Below, piece after piece: positions 30,091-41,214 of a stretch of 64,000 nucleotides of DNA. Numbering within the stretch: the first letter of the stretch is position 1; each line of letters begins with the position of its first letter. The notes under the pieces are model-generated. The model was not told where the DNA came from. It was given only the letters and a program-made list of their open reading frames with translations, and searched no databases. The stretch is taken from NCBI GenBank assembly GCA_963281255.1, contig OY725488.1, positions 9,583,524 through 9,647,523 of the forward strand. Reading direction: 5' to 3'. The translations under genes and the position numbers were made by a program. The DNA is from Aphrocallistes beatrix (Eukaryota; Porifera; Hexactinellida; Sceptrulophora; Aphrocallistidae).

Positions 30091-31630
30091 CCATTTTCAA
30101 TCCCTCCACCAAGAAGGGGTACTCTGTGGCATTAGGAGGAGAATGGGCATTTTGACTAACCATTTTCAATCCCTCCACCATGAAGGGGTACTCTGTGGCA
30201 TTAGGTGGAGAATGGGCATTTTGAGTAACCATTTTCAATCTCTCCACTATGAAGGGGTATTCTGTGGCATTAGGTGGAGAATGGGCATTTTGGCTAACCA
30301 TTTTCAATCCATCCACCAAGAAGGGGTATTCTGTGGCATTAGGTGGAGAATGTGCATTTGGCTAACCATCTTCAATCCCTCCACCATGAAGGGGTATTCT
30401 GTGGCATTAGGTGGAGAATGGACATTTTGGCTAACCATTTTCAATCCATCCACCAAGAAGGGGTATTCTGTGGCATTAGGTGGAGAATGTGCATTTGACT
30501 AACCATCTTCAATCCCTCCACCATGAAGGGATATTCTGTGGCATTAGGTGGAGAATGGACATTTTGGCTACCCATTTTCAATCCCTCCACCATGAAGGGG
30601 TATTATGTGGCATTAGGTGGAGAATGGGCATTTTGGCTACCCATTTTCAATCCCTCCACCATGAAGGGGTATTCTGTGGCATTTGGTGGAGAGTGGGCAT
30701 TTTGACTAACCATCTTCAATCCCTCCACCATGAAGGAGTATTCTGTGGCATTAGGTGGAGAATGGGCATTTTGGCTAACCATTATCAATCCCTCCACCAA
30801 GAAGGGGTACTCTGTGGCATTAGGTGGTGAATGGGCATTTTGGCTACCCATTTTCAATCCCTCCACTATGAAGGGGTACTCTGTGGCATTAGGTGGAGAA
30901 TGGGTATTTTGGCTAACCATTTTCAATCCATCCACCAAGAAGGGGTATTCTGTGGCATTAGGTGGAGAATGTGCATTTGGCTAAACATCTTCAATCCCTC
31001 CACCATGAAGGAGTATTCTGTGGCATTAGGTGGAGAATGGGCATTTTGGCTAACCATTTTCAATCCCTCCACCATGAAGGGGTACTCTGTGGCATTAGGT
31101 GGAGAATTGGCATTTTGACTAACCATTTTCAATCCCTCCACTATGAAGGGGTATTCTGTGGCATTAGGTGGAGGACTGACATTTTAGCAAACCACTTTCA
31201 ATCCCTCCACCAAAGGACGTACTCTGTGGCATTAGGTAGAGAATGGGCATTTTAACTGACCATTTTCAATCCCTCCACTATGAAGGGGTATTCTGTGGCA
31301 TTAGGTGGAGAATGGGCATTTTGGCTTACCATTTTCAATCCTTCCCCTCAAGGGGTATTCTGTGGCATTAGGTGGAGGTTTGGCATTTTAGCAAACCACT
31401 TTCAATCCTTCCACCAAGTGGGAGCACTCTGTGGCTTTAGTTGGAGAATGGGCATTTTTAATTCTTCCACCATGAAGGGGTATTTTGTGGCATTATGTGG
31501 AGAATGGGCATTTTGACTAACCATTTTCATTTCCTTCCCCAATTAGGGTACTATGTTGCTTTTGGTAGAGTATTTGTGTTTTCGTTAACCATTTTAAATC
31601 CCTCGACCTTGACCTGGTTCTCTGTGGCGT
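30091..31630. repeat. 69-bp satellite array, about 22 units
   Basis: Unit landmarks in order are CCATTTTCAATCCCTCCACC, AAGGGGTATTCTGTGGCAT, TAGGTGGAGAATGGGCATTT and GGCTAA. The period is 69 bp (30091 to 30160 and onward), with a few 68-bp units, decaying after about 31500. Because 69 is divisible by three, long open frames appear on both strands with a 23-residue period. They are by-products of the repeat, not evidence of a gene. Confidence 0.92.
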
Positions 31631-32090
31631 TATGTGAGTCTTATGTGGTATTATGTCGACCAGTTGGATTTTTGCTCTTGCTTTTCAATTCCCCCACTAA
31701 GTGAGATACTCTGTTGCATTATGTTTGAACAGGCTTTCCTAAACCTTTTCAATTTCTCTCTCCAAGATGTGATACTATTTGCCATTGTTTACGCTCGTTG
31801 CCTTTTTGGTACGTAAGTATTTTCGATAGATACTACTCTGTATGATTATGTGTGAAGCTCCCCTTTTAGTTTTCCCCTTTTATCTTTGTAACTTTGTGTT
31901 TCCCTTTATTCTTTACATCAGCGCTGTACATATAATTCCGTAAAATTCCCTAAATTCACTTGTCACAATTTTTTAATGAATTTGAATTATTGATACTGCA
32001 TCATAATTTTAAATCTATCTTTCGTTGTGTTTCTTTTGTTATTTGGATTTGCTCCCACGCTTTGCTTTGGAACGCTGAAAAATTGTTTAC
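31631..32090. other. No gene recognised; degraded satellite edge
   Basis: Traces of satellite words ('TCTGTGGC', 'CAATTCCCCCAC') persist to about 31720. After that there is only AT-rich sequence. Confidence 0.45.
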
Positions 32091-32433
32091 TCATTGGGGA
32101 TTTGAACCCTCGCCACTTTTGTTATCGACTAATCGCGCTAACCACTCGACCATGAAGTCCCACGTCTTTAAAGTGTTCTAAAATTATATTTATGTTTGTC
32201 ACTTTGGATGATTGAAAATTTGTAGACTTGCTTGGGATTCGAACCTGCGCCACTTTGTTACAGACTCAGTGCGCTATCCACTCGACCATGAAGTCCCACG
32301 TCTTTAAAGTGTTCTAAAATTATATTTATGTTTGTCACTTTGGATGATTGAAAATTTGTAGACTTGCTTGGGATTCGAACCTGCGTCACTTTGTTATCGA
32401 CTCAGTGCGCTAACCACTCTGCCATGAAGTCCC
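32091..32433 (-). repeat. Tandem array of three tRNA-like units (period ~136 bp)
   Basis: On the minus strand each unit has an A-box-like 'TGGTCGAGTGGTTAGCGC' and a B-box 'GGTTCGAATCCC' (32097, 32234 and 32370 mark the B-box ends on the plus strand). A truncated fourth B-box is near 32505. The acceptor stem pairs only partly and the anticodon arm is poor, so these are tRNA-derived sequences (SINE heads or pseudo-tRNAs) rather than clear working tRNAs. The ~65-bp spacer with 'TTAAAGTGTTCTAAAATTAT' is repeated too. Confidence 0.6.
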
Positions 32434-33249
32434 ACGTCTTTAAAATGTTCTAAAATTATATTTATGTTTGTTACTTTAGAATACTGAAATTGTTGACTTG
32501 CTTGGGACTCGAAAATCTATTTGTATAATGTATTAATTACGGAATGTTTTAAAATTATCAAAATATCTCCATCATGGGGAGATTATGTTTATTTCTCTTT
32601 CCACTTCAATGAAGTTTTGTTTTGCTTTTCCCACAGTTTGAGCTTCCTATTATTCTCTTCTACGTATAAACACATTATTTACTGAATTTCGAATTAGTCT
32701 TAACTAATTTTCAGTTCAATTCTAAAAAATTCTTACTCCGTACAACAATTTTAGCGAATGAGGCCCGTAAGATCTTTAGGAGGAATAGATATGTGATCAA
32801 GCAGTTACAATAGTACAATGAAGTTATAATTAGCTTCCAAATAATTTCAATAATTATGCGTATGTGAATTCCATAATTATTTTTAGGGACTACTCATTCT
32901 AGCTTATAAGAGTAACTTCCAAAGAGAATGCCAGCAGGTAGAGTATGACTGAAATAGAACACTGATTACACACGAATACTCCATTGTATAAATCCCGACA
33001 ATGACCTGTGATCCATTCTATTTATACTATGGACCTCGTATTTCTAAGGTTTCCCCGCCTAAAATGACTTAACCAGAAATGAGTTAGCAAAATCCATAGT
33101 TAATGTGTGCTTTCCTACTCTGTTCCAAAATTCTCAAATCGTCTGCAATTTAAGTATGAGTTATGAATGCATTCTACATACATAAGGTGTTTAGTTTTAG
33201 TGTCTGTATGAAATGCTTTTATTGATTATCTTCAATTTTTAATTAGAAT
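32434..33249. other. Intergenic, no gene recognised
   Basis: Apart from the truncated tRNA-like piece near 32500 I see nothing definable. Confidence 0.5.
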
Positions 33250-34222
33250 CCAATTGAGCGATTAGTTGCAATTCAGACAGAAAGAGGATCTGATAATGAT
33301 TAATGAAACTTTTACTCATATGGGACTATACTCGATTAACCCAAATCCCATCGCTTTTCTTTCTTTACTATTATTTACCATCATATTAACCACCTTTATA
33401 ATCTCATTCTATGTTGGCTGTGCCGTCTATGTACTGAATGAAGCAATCGTATGCAAGAGAAAGCTACAGAATCTTAACCACAGATCTCGTTCTAAAGAAA
33501 CGGACGATGATCTACTTGTACAAATAATTTTTACACCTCATTGCATATATATAATTTAGAACTACTATGGTACTTTCTAAACTTGAAAACTGATTGGTTG
33601 CAATTTTTTAGTTTTATAGTCCTAGTAGAGGTTATCCTTAGCTTGTCATTTTCATCTTTTTTGTTGATTTTATTGGAGGGTTTCCTGACCTTTGATAAGA
33701 ATTTCCTCAGATTTTTAAACAGAATGATTCGTATTTCTTTCTACCCGTGCGTAATATCGCATCATTGCCACCTTCCAATACTATGGTTGCTATTGAAGGT
33801 TCTCTGGTTGATATGTACGTATATCTCCATTCTCCTATAGATGCACTATCATAGATGGACATGGTACATAGTACTTAATCAGATGTGTTTTGCTTTCCAT
33901 TTCTTTATATCTTCTAAGTACGAACCAGGTTCACATTAGTGGGTTGGTTGAGTTAATAATACAACTAATATATACATTTATGAACACATCTGATCTTATC
34001 ATTTATTTGGTGTAAGCTCGTCGTCTGTACATTCAGCTCAAGAGCAGAGAGAATGAAGCTAGATGGTTTAAAGACAGAGCTGAGTATCGTACTGCTAGGT
34101 CTCTCCGTCTCCATTACAAAATAGTCACCATTCTAGTGGCAATAGCGATGGTACCATCTCAATTACTGAAAATTCCAACAATTTTGAAATTATTTTATCA
34201 TTTTAAATTGGATCTTCTATAA
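33250..34222 (+). pseudogene. Decayed relative of the orphan seven-transmembrane protein
   Basis: Separate open pieces in different frames line up with the 388-aa protein at 6052-7218. 33297-33559 encodes an N-terminal span followed by a basic 'KRKLQNL' segment (compare 'KKKLLEN'). 33560-33840 encodes two hydrophobic stretches. 34016-34222 encodes 'ARRLYIQLKSRENEARWF' followed by 'HYKIVTILVAIAMVP', matching the loop and sixth span of the intact protein. Frames change between pieces and I found no convincing splice sites linking all of them, so a pseudogene is likelier than a multi-exon gene. Confidence 0.5.
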
Positions 34223-34697
34223 TGGACAGAGCACGTGATTACTACGAATATTTCCATTATTCCGGATTCATCTTTCACATCTAACTGCTTAATTTGAATT
34301 ACATAGTCAGTATGATGGTATTCAAGTACTGCAAACAGTAGAGACAGCAAACCAATGTTGGCATCAACATCTTGTATAGTAGAGAGTATCATGGTAGTTC
34401 TCAACAAACTTAATCCTATACACTACCACCACTTGGTGGATGGATCGAAAAGCGTTATTGATGGAATGTGGGAGGGAAAAAGAGTCTATTGTGTCAGGAA
34501 TTATTGCCACTAAGAGCCAATGTGTATGAGATAAGATACTTAAGAGAGGGACATTACCTTCAGCATTTCTATATGCAACTTCATAGCAGGACAGAGTTCT
34601 CCAAATGTGTCCTTAGTATACCATTCAGTGATAAATAAGAAAATATTTGTTTAATTAAGTTATGATATGAAAAGCGAACAGAACAAACATCTAGTTA
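34223..34697. other. Intergenic, no gene recognised
   Basis: 3' flank of the minus-strand NHL gene. No other feature. Confidence 0.5.
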
Positions 34698-35615
34698 CTA
34701 AGTATAATATATTTGGAGACTGTAGTTCTCATTCTTTGACACAATCACTAATCTGTTATTGCTAGTGAGAGCTATTCCTTGTGGAAAAGAAAACATGCCC
34801 GCTCCATCACCATATCTTCCAAAAGCGTCGAGAAGTGCTCCTTCTTTGGAGAATATTTTGACTTGATGACCCCAGGGATCAGTGATAAGCAAATTGCTGT
34901 CACTGTCCAGACAAAAAAATGAAGGCGTAATACCCATATGACTACAAATATCTCCACAAAAAATTAGCGATCGTATTAGGTCTCCGGTGTACGAAAAAAC
35001 TTTAACGCACGAAAAATTTTCACATAGAACAAAGACTTCGTCTGGTGTCAGTTTAACGTCACAGGGTCCTATCATTGAGTGGTGTGAGATGTGTCGCTGG
35101 TAGTGGAGCTTGCTATCCAAAATTTGGACTCGGTTGTTTTTGCGATCAGTAACGAAGAGATCTCCGTTGGTGGAGACAGCAAGTTGTCTAGGATCATTAA
35201 ACTTCCCAATTCCAGACCCTATGCCTCCCAGCCTACCAACGAGACGGAAATCTGCTTCCACTTTGAAATGGAATACAAAGTGTTTGAATTGGTCCGTTAC
35301 ATACACATTGTATCTATGGACCGCTATACCGTATGGATGCTTCATGTGTCGATGTGAAAACGTGTTTAGGAACTCTCCCGTCTCTGAGAAGATTGACACA
35401 CGTGCGATGTTATCTGTATTTCCTTTCCCCAAATAAAATCCTTCTGCGACATAAATGTGGTTGGAATTGGAGTCTATCGCTACACCTTTAGGATAAGAGA
35501 GTTCTCCTGGTGCTTGTCCAACCTTGACACAAGCAATTAAGTGACCGAAGAGATGGTTAATGCGTGTCTCTGCATGGTCTACGGTTTGTGTAATGTCAGG
35601 AAATCGAACTGCCAT
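34698..35615 (-). CDS. NHL-repeat beta-propeller protein without coiled coil (305 aa)
   Basis: Single-exon NHL protein closest to the one at 1646-2548. Blades are marked by 'NHIYVAEGF', 'NVYVTDQFKHFVFHFKVEAD', 'GDLFVTDRKNNRVQILDSKL', 'NLLITDPWGHQVKIFSKEG' and a final 'FSFPQGIALTSNNRLVIVS'. The N-terminal ~35 residues are not repeat-like and contain no signal peptide. The ATG at 35615 is the first methionine in frame. It is on the strand opposite to most cluster members, and a foldback element begins about 130 bp upstream. Confidence 0.87.
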   Translation of the reverse strand: MAVRFPDITQTVDHAETRINHLFGHLIACVKVGQAPGELSYPKGVAIDSNSNHIYVAEGFYLGKGNTDNIARVSIFSETGEFLNTFSHRHMKHPYGIAVHRYNVYVTDQFKHFVFHFKVEADFRLVGRLGGIGSGIGKFNDPRQLAVSTNGDLFVTDRKNNRVQILDSKLHYQRHISHHSMIGPCDVKLTPDEVFVLCENFSCVKVFSYTGDLIRSLIFCGDICSHMGITPSFFCLDSDSNLLITDPWGHQVKIFSKEGALLDAFGRYGDGAGMFSFPQGIALTSNNRLVIVSKNENYSLQIYYT

Positions 35616-35746
35616 TCTGATACTATAGATATAGCTCAATATATTGCTAATAAGAAAGGAGAGTTGTTAGTTGGATAAATGCTAGAGATTGTGTTTCGTT
35701 TCTATTTATAGAAGAGCCTATCAATTCATGTCCTAATTTCATTAGT

Positions 35747-36815
35747 CATAGCCTACTATAATAAGGCCTCAGAGTAACTTGCGAATTTGGCACTAGGGAT
35801 GCAGTAGAAGATGGTTGAAGAAATACATGAGCTGCCTTAAATCATTAACAAAGCCCAATAGAGCTTAGGAATGTATTACCAGCATATATAAATATGGTGT
35901 CAAAGCACCCATATCCGTTGTAAAAATTTAGATTAGTCATCAAATGATTGCGCCACAGGCTATATTTGGGTCAAATTTAGTGATTTTCAGAGGTCGTTTA
36001 AGGGCACTTCTAAGTATTTTTTATTATAAAGTTTTTGCATAGAACTGAGAATTGAATGTGTTAATACGAAAAATTTGGAATTTTTTTCATGGAATGTTCT
36101 TACATTCCAGTGTTGCTATGGAAACATGTTTTGTTCAGTTGGGGCTATATCTTGAAAACAGCGATAGCTAGACATTCAAATTTAATCCCATTTGATAGCA
36201 AATAGGCTACTTCCTATTAAGCTATAATAAAATTTCTACGTCTCAATTCAATAATTTACGAGTTATTAGACAATTTATCATATTGGTCACATTTGGTAAT
36301 TTGTCGAATATCTCGTAAACCATTGAATTTAGACAGAAATTGTATTATAGCTTAATAGGAAGTAGCCTATTTGCTATCAAATGGGATTAAATTTGAATGT
36401 CTAGCTATCGCTGTTTTCAAGATATAGCCCCAACTGTCCGAAACACGTTTCCATAGCAACACTGGAATGTAAGAACATTCCATGAAAAAATTCCAAATTT
36501 TTAGTATTAACACATTCACTTCTCAGTTCTATGCGAAAAACCTTGTAATAAAAACACTTAGAAGTGCCCTTAAACGACCTCTGAAAATCACTAAATTTGA
36601 CCCAAATATAGCCTGTGGCACAATCATTTGATGACTAATCTAAATTTTCACAACGGATATGGGTGCTTTGACACCATATTTATATATGCTGGTAATACAT
36701 TCCTAAGCTCTATTGGGCTTTGTTAATGATTTAAGGCAGCTCATGTATTTCTTCATCCATCTTCTACCGCATCCCTGGTAAAGTTACTCTTAGGCCTTAT
36801 ATATAGTAGGCTATG
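35747..36815. mobile_element. Palindromic foldback element, 1069 bp
   Basis: The two halves are inverted copies of each other over about 480 bp, with a short centre near 36270-36310. The ends are CATAGCCTACTATAATAAGG and its inverse. It is flanked by a perfect 7-bp direct repeat CATTAGT (35740-35746, 36816-36822). No coding frame. A second family member is at 41215-42224. Confidence 0.85.
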
Positions 36816-37479
36816 CATTAGTCAATTCATTTTAATACTCAAAATGAGATTAATATTAGATTATAATAAGTGCTGTCTCTTTGATAAATAGTCTAGCCTG
36901 TAACCTTAGTTCTAATTCATTAGATCTACTCTGTTAGATAATATGCATATACCAACTAAAGCTAAAACTAGATAGTACACAATAGTACATACTAACTTAG
37001 AGTGTCTCCATTAACCTGAGTTTGAAAATAAATATACTTGTATATACATAGGGCATTCCAAAAGTTCTCATCCCAAATCTGTATCTCAAATGATAGCGAA
37101 TATAGGATATTTTCAATTTGTCGATTGTATTCCTTAGGGAATCAGCTTCCAATTTGTATATTAGTCCATTTTAAAAGGACAATTATTGTGGTTCCTGCAT
37201 TATATTTTTGTGAATCGATTTAGGGTAGTGCCTTTGAACGTGATTTTGGGGTTCCCTTTGATGTATTTCAGTTCTGATTAAAACTGATCTCGCCATCGAA
37301 TTCTATGTATAAACTAACATATAAATTGAATTATCTGACGTATTCTAGTTTTAAGCTGAGGGGATAATTGTGTTTTGAAGTGGTTTACTACCATTTTTGT
37401 TCCACTTTTTAAGGGCCCGTACAGCTGTTATGGCACATGAGAAGCCCTAGACGAGATGGCGAGTGGCTGCGATGCCACC
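36816..37479. other. Intergenic, no gene recognised
   Basis: Nothing supportable beyond AT-rich sequence. Confidence 0.5.
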
Positions 37480-37647
37480 TCGCACTGTGATATGGCACTC
37501 CAACACAGGCGGTTGAATTTAGAACAAAACTCAGCATCTGTGTGAGGTTTCGCAGATAATCATGACACGTGATAGTACGTAATAATACGTGAAGACGCAC
37601 ATAATATTAAACTCATAGGAACTTTACAGTTTTGTTTAATTTATTAG
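37480..37647 (+). repeat. ~170-bp dispersed repeat, copy 1
   Basis: Matches 45270-45442. Shared words are 'CACTCCAACACAGGCGG', 'AGGTTTCGCAGATAATCATG', 'GTACGTAATAATACGT' and 'CTCATAGGAACTTTAC.GTTT'. The other copy lies just upstream of an NHL gene, so this may be a displaced promoter fragment. Confidence 0.65.
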
Positions 37648-37875
37648 TCTCCTCGAGGATATGGGACGAGTGGACATCTCCAAGGAGAAGATGATGGATG
37701 AGTATGCGGCACAATCTACTTCATCTCCGAGCATTCCGCAGTCCCGCTCTACCTCCACGGGAAGGACGATCCCAATCCTCACAGCTCCATCCACTTCAGC
37801 ACCCTCGAGGAGACGGACAGTTCAGGGATGGAGAGCACTTCTAAAAAGACAAACAGTAACAGGTATACGTACAAC
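37648..37875 (+). pseudogene. Second copy of the unrecognised coding block (compare 18590-18790)
   Basis: Open for about 70 codons with 'DISKEKMMDEYAAQSTSS', rich in Ser/Thr/Pro, ending at a possible splice donor (ACAG/GTATAC, about 37870). The G+C content is above the surroundings. It could be a single exon of a lost gene. I do not recognise the family. Confidence 0.35.
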
Positions 37876-39329
37876 TAACTCCGCTTATGGTGAACAGAAG
37901 TTTCGTAGCTGATATTTTAGAATGGAATTACAAACTGTTAGGAAACATGAATTTGTTCTAAAGCTGAATAAGATTGATAGGAGAGTGAGAGTGGGCATTT
38001 TGGAGAGTATTTCGTATAAGAGCAAATGGAAAGTGGGCATTTTGAGTTATAAATTATATCAAATGGCATGCGAAAGTGGTATTTTTATTTCGTGAAGGGG
38101 TGAGTTATTGTCTTTAATTATTTGTGAGGATTTGATGATTTTATTCAAAGAAATATCAGCGACGAAATGTCATTCCTTGAAGGGTAGGATGAGTTCTAAT
38201 TTTAGATACACTATTCTCGCGTCTTTTAAAAGACTGCTTAAACAGTGTCTTGTGTACACTGAACTGATTAAAAGGGGGTACACCTGTATCGGAACATTTC
38301 GATTGGAAACTATATTCCCCTGCGTTCCGTTTTGTTCCAAGTCCTGAATTGCTGTGACATTCAGAAAACAGTTCTTTTCCTCTAGACGGAAGAATCTCTA
38401 CTGCAGCTACTCCAAGCACTCCAGCAGAAGTACGCATTCCTGTTAGAGGCTTGGGGGGTTGGGGGATAACACAGAATTTAGGGGGCTAGGAACTCCCATT
38501 CAGTCTCTACAGTAGTGCATTAATTAAGACTTTCTTTATTACTGATTGATAAATGGTGTTTTGTTGACAGGTAGATAGAGTGAGTAAGAAGCAATCTCAC
38601 AAAAGGAGAGAGAGCGTTCCTAGTGGAGGAGATGGGTAAGAAGGAGGAAAGCTGTCCTGTGATCCTTATCCTTATGGAATGTGTAAATTCTTGATGTTCT
38701 CTCTAGCAGAGAAATGCAGCATGAAACATGCGACAGGACAGACAGTGCCAGAGTGGTTCTTAATTCTGAGTTTTACAAACAAATGCAATTATTTCGATGA
38801 ATATTTTATTTTATAGGAGATACCTTATGTTATGATTGGTGTCGAACGTACGTACATACGTCTGCTCGCTCCTGGAAATTCTATTAGACCAAATTGCACC
38901 AAATTTGGACCATCTATTCCTTATATGTTGGAGATTTGAAGCTGGGTCCAAATTATGAAGTAATTTCACACCTTTCCACAAAAAGTGTCAAAATGTATTA
39001 ACTAATCAGAATCTAGGGATTTACCATTACAGCTTGTTGATCAATACTGATTATTCATATTTCCACACCTTGCGTCAAAATGTGACATATGTGGTTACCA
39101 ATATAATTTCAGAGTTTTAATTTAACAGCAGAATTTAACATAACTGGACAATATAGAATAGATCTGACTCAATACTCGTACACATAGACAAGTTAGAATC
39201 ACTCTGTAAACTTGAAATTTGATTGGCTGTGATTAAAAAAAGTTCAAAACTCATTTAAGGCTGTATATTGTGCAAATGCACCACACTAACTTTATGGACC
39301 TGCGCTATCAATCTATCAACTGACATTTA
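37876..39329. other. Intergenic with a repeat remnant
   Basis: 38995-39200 shares blocks with 865-985 and with the last intron of the CAP-Gly genes ('AATCAGAATCTAGGGATTT', 'CACACCTTGC.TCAAAATGTG'). No gene recognised. Confidence 0.4.
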
Positions 39330-39895
39330 CGAGGGTCACTCAATATGTTTTGAGCCTGGAGTAGTTGCTTCCATTTGATTGTGTTGAAAATTCCTAGGAT
39401 TATTCATCTACCTATTATTATCTTTGGCTTTGAGTTTGATTTCAATCGGACAAGTTTCTAAAATATTATGCCACATATAATGGAGTGTCCTTGTGGACTC
39501 CGACACATTTGCAAGTCATTTCCTATGGAATTTTATTTATTCTCTTTATGGAAAATGATAGTTGGGAACAAACTTTTGATAATTCGTTGTTATCAATGAT
39601 GCGATATATTCACAAAATCCGGGGGGATTCTATGATTATAATATTTAAATTTCGTTTGCAAAACATAAATACATGTTCAAAGATATCCCAATTCAAAACT
39701 TGTGGTTGTGTTTTCATAGATGCTAATACAAAATATCTTAGACAATTTCTTCATCACAATATTTTAGAAACTTGTCCGATTGAAATCAAACTCAAAGCCA
39801 AAGATAATAAAAGGTAGATGAATAATCCTAGGAATTTTCAACACAATCAAATGGAAGCAACTACTCCAGGCTCAAAACTTGTCGAGTGACCCTCG
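39330..39895. mobile_element. Tc1/mariner-type non-autonomous element with ~145-bp inverted repeats
   Basis: The ends are CGAGGGTCACTC and its inverse, flanked by TA on both sides (39328-39329, 39896-39897). The inverted arms stay nearly identical for about 145 bp. The 275-bp core lacks a transposase; it has a short open piece starting 'MECPCGL', too short to identify. It sits about 90 bp upstream of the GH18 gene. Confidence 0.75.
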
Positions 39896-39987
39896 TACTT
39901 CTCACTCTTATTTAATTTTCTATATCTACACAGAGTTAGCTGAGTCATTGTTAGCAATCTGATTACCGCCTCAAACCAGTAAGAAGT

Positions 39988-41055
39988 ATGTCTTGGACTA
40001 AAACAGCTAATGTTGCAATGTTCGGAGGTGCTAATTGGGATGGTTTTATCAAGAAAGTTACGAATTCTACACCACAGCAAGCAAAACGAATTGCCATCAA
40101 GAACCCAAAGATCAATTTCTTTTTTTTCTGTCGCGAAAATATAGACCTTGGCGATAAGAGAGAGTTTGATTCAGGCGATGCCGTTTTTTTCAGTGGCAAA
40201 CCTTGGTTTGGCGGCGCACCTCAATGCGATTCCTATAAAAAGAATCAGATGACGATTGTGTATATTAGTCCTGTTAGTTCTCAACAATTTCGGGATATTG
40301 CTTCTTATACTTCTGCCGATGGAAGCCCAGCTGTTGATGTGGTTTGTATTTTTGCTGGTAATTATTGCACTAAAAATTACCCCTGCCTACGAGCTGGGAA
40401 TAACAATCCAAAAACGGACAAATCGCTGGATCAGAACATTCAGCAAGTTCTTGAAGATGGGTCTGTAAAATTCCTACAAGATAAGGGCATAACAGTATTA
40501 CTAACTATTTTGAACGGCCATTCATCTGTGGGTTGGTCACAATTTACAAATGAAATTGATGCGATGGATTTCGTTAACTATCTGAAAACAGACATCGTAG
40601 ATAAATATGGATTGGATGGTATCGACATTGATGATGAACACAACAAAGGAGAACCTATCGCTACATCCATGGTCATGGTAACGTCAGTAATGAAAGAGAA
40701 AATGCCAGATAAAATTATATCGAAAGCTCTGTTTCAGGATGAAGAGTATTTTATGCCCTCTTTTAAGGGTAAAAAATTATCTGACACATTAGATTATGGT
40801 TGGGAAATGACTTATGGACCCCCGGCAAAGGATATGCTTCTTCCTTATGCTGATTATGGAATGAGTAAGACTGTAGTGTCCAAAGGGTTTTGGTCTGAGA
40901 GCCCATCTCTAACACTCAATGAGGATGTTCAGTGGATAAAAAATAATGGCTATGGGGGTGTTATGGTGTATGCATTCGAAGACCTTAACAATACTATATT
41001 GATGGGAAAACTGGTAGATGCTTTATACGGACCCGGAACCTGGAATTGCAACTAA
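39988..41055 (+). CDS. GH18 endo-beta-N-acetylglucosaminidase-like protein (355 aa)
   Basis: Single exon. Residues 210-217 read DGIDIDDE, a perfect GH18 DxxDxDxE active-site motif with Glu217 as the predicted acid. The surrounding 'YGLDGIDIDDE', 'MPDKIIS', 'LDYGWEMTYG' and 'NNGYGGVMVYAFED' follow the Endo H-like branch of GH18 (microbial endoglycosidases that cut the chitobiose core of N-glycans) rather than animal chitinases. The first ~80 residues form a separate Phe-rich segment of unknown type. No signal peptide is visible, so a cytosolic location is implied. An in-frame stop at 39952-39954 supports the ATG at 39988. Transfer from a microbe is possible; AT content is like the neighbours, so the locus is not obvious contamination. 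Confidence 0.85.
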   Translation: MSWTKTANVAMFGGANWDGFIKKVTNSTPQQAKRIAIKNPKINFFFFCRENIDLGDKREFDSGDAVFFSGKPWFGGAPQCDSYKKNQMTIVYISPVSSQQFRDIASYTSADGSPAVDVVCIFAGNYCTKNYPCLRAGNNNPKTDKSLDQNIQQVLEDGSVKFLQDKGITVLLTILNGHSSVGWSQFTNEIDAMDFVNYLKTDIVDKYGLDGIDIDDEHNKGEPIATSMVMVTSVMKEKMPDKIISKALFQDEEYFMPSFKGKKLSDTLDYGWEMTYGPPAKDMLLPYADYGMSKTVVSKGFWSESPSLTLNEDVQWIKNNGYGGVMVYAFEDLNNTILMGKLVDALYGPGTWNCN

Positions 41056-41214
41056 TTAACGTGAAAACTTTGTTCTAGTGTATATATATATTGCCTACTA
41101 CCTATACTTTATATTTTATTAGCATGATTTCAAGCAAAGACAGTTTTAACATTTGCATTTATTGCTCTTCTTTTATTTTCTCAAGTGCTAGGACTAGGGT
41201 AGATATCCTTACTA

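Noticed and set aside
30062-31704. Many long open frames on both strands in the 69-bp repeat region
   Set aside because: All arise from a repeat unit divisible by three; products are 23-residue periodic and occur on both strands, so they are satellite by-products.
30091-32433. CRISPR-like array
   Set aside because: Repeats abut without unique spacers, and the genome is eukaryotic.
34772-35436. Plus-strand and alternative-frame ORFs over the minus-strand NHL gene
   Set aside because: Shadow frames of a clear NHL coding sequence.
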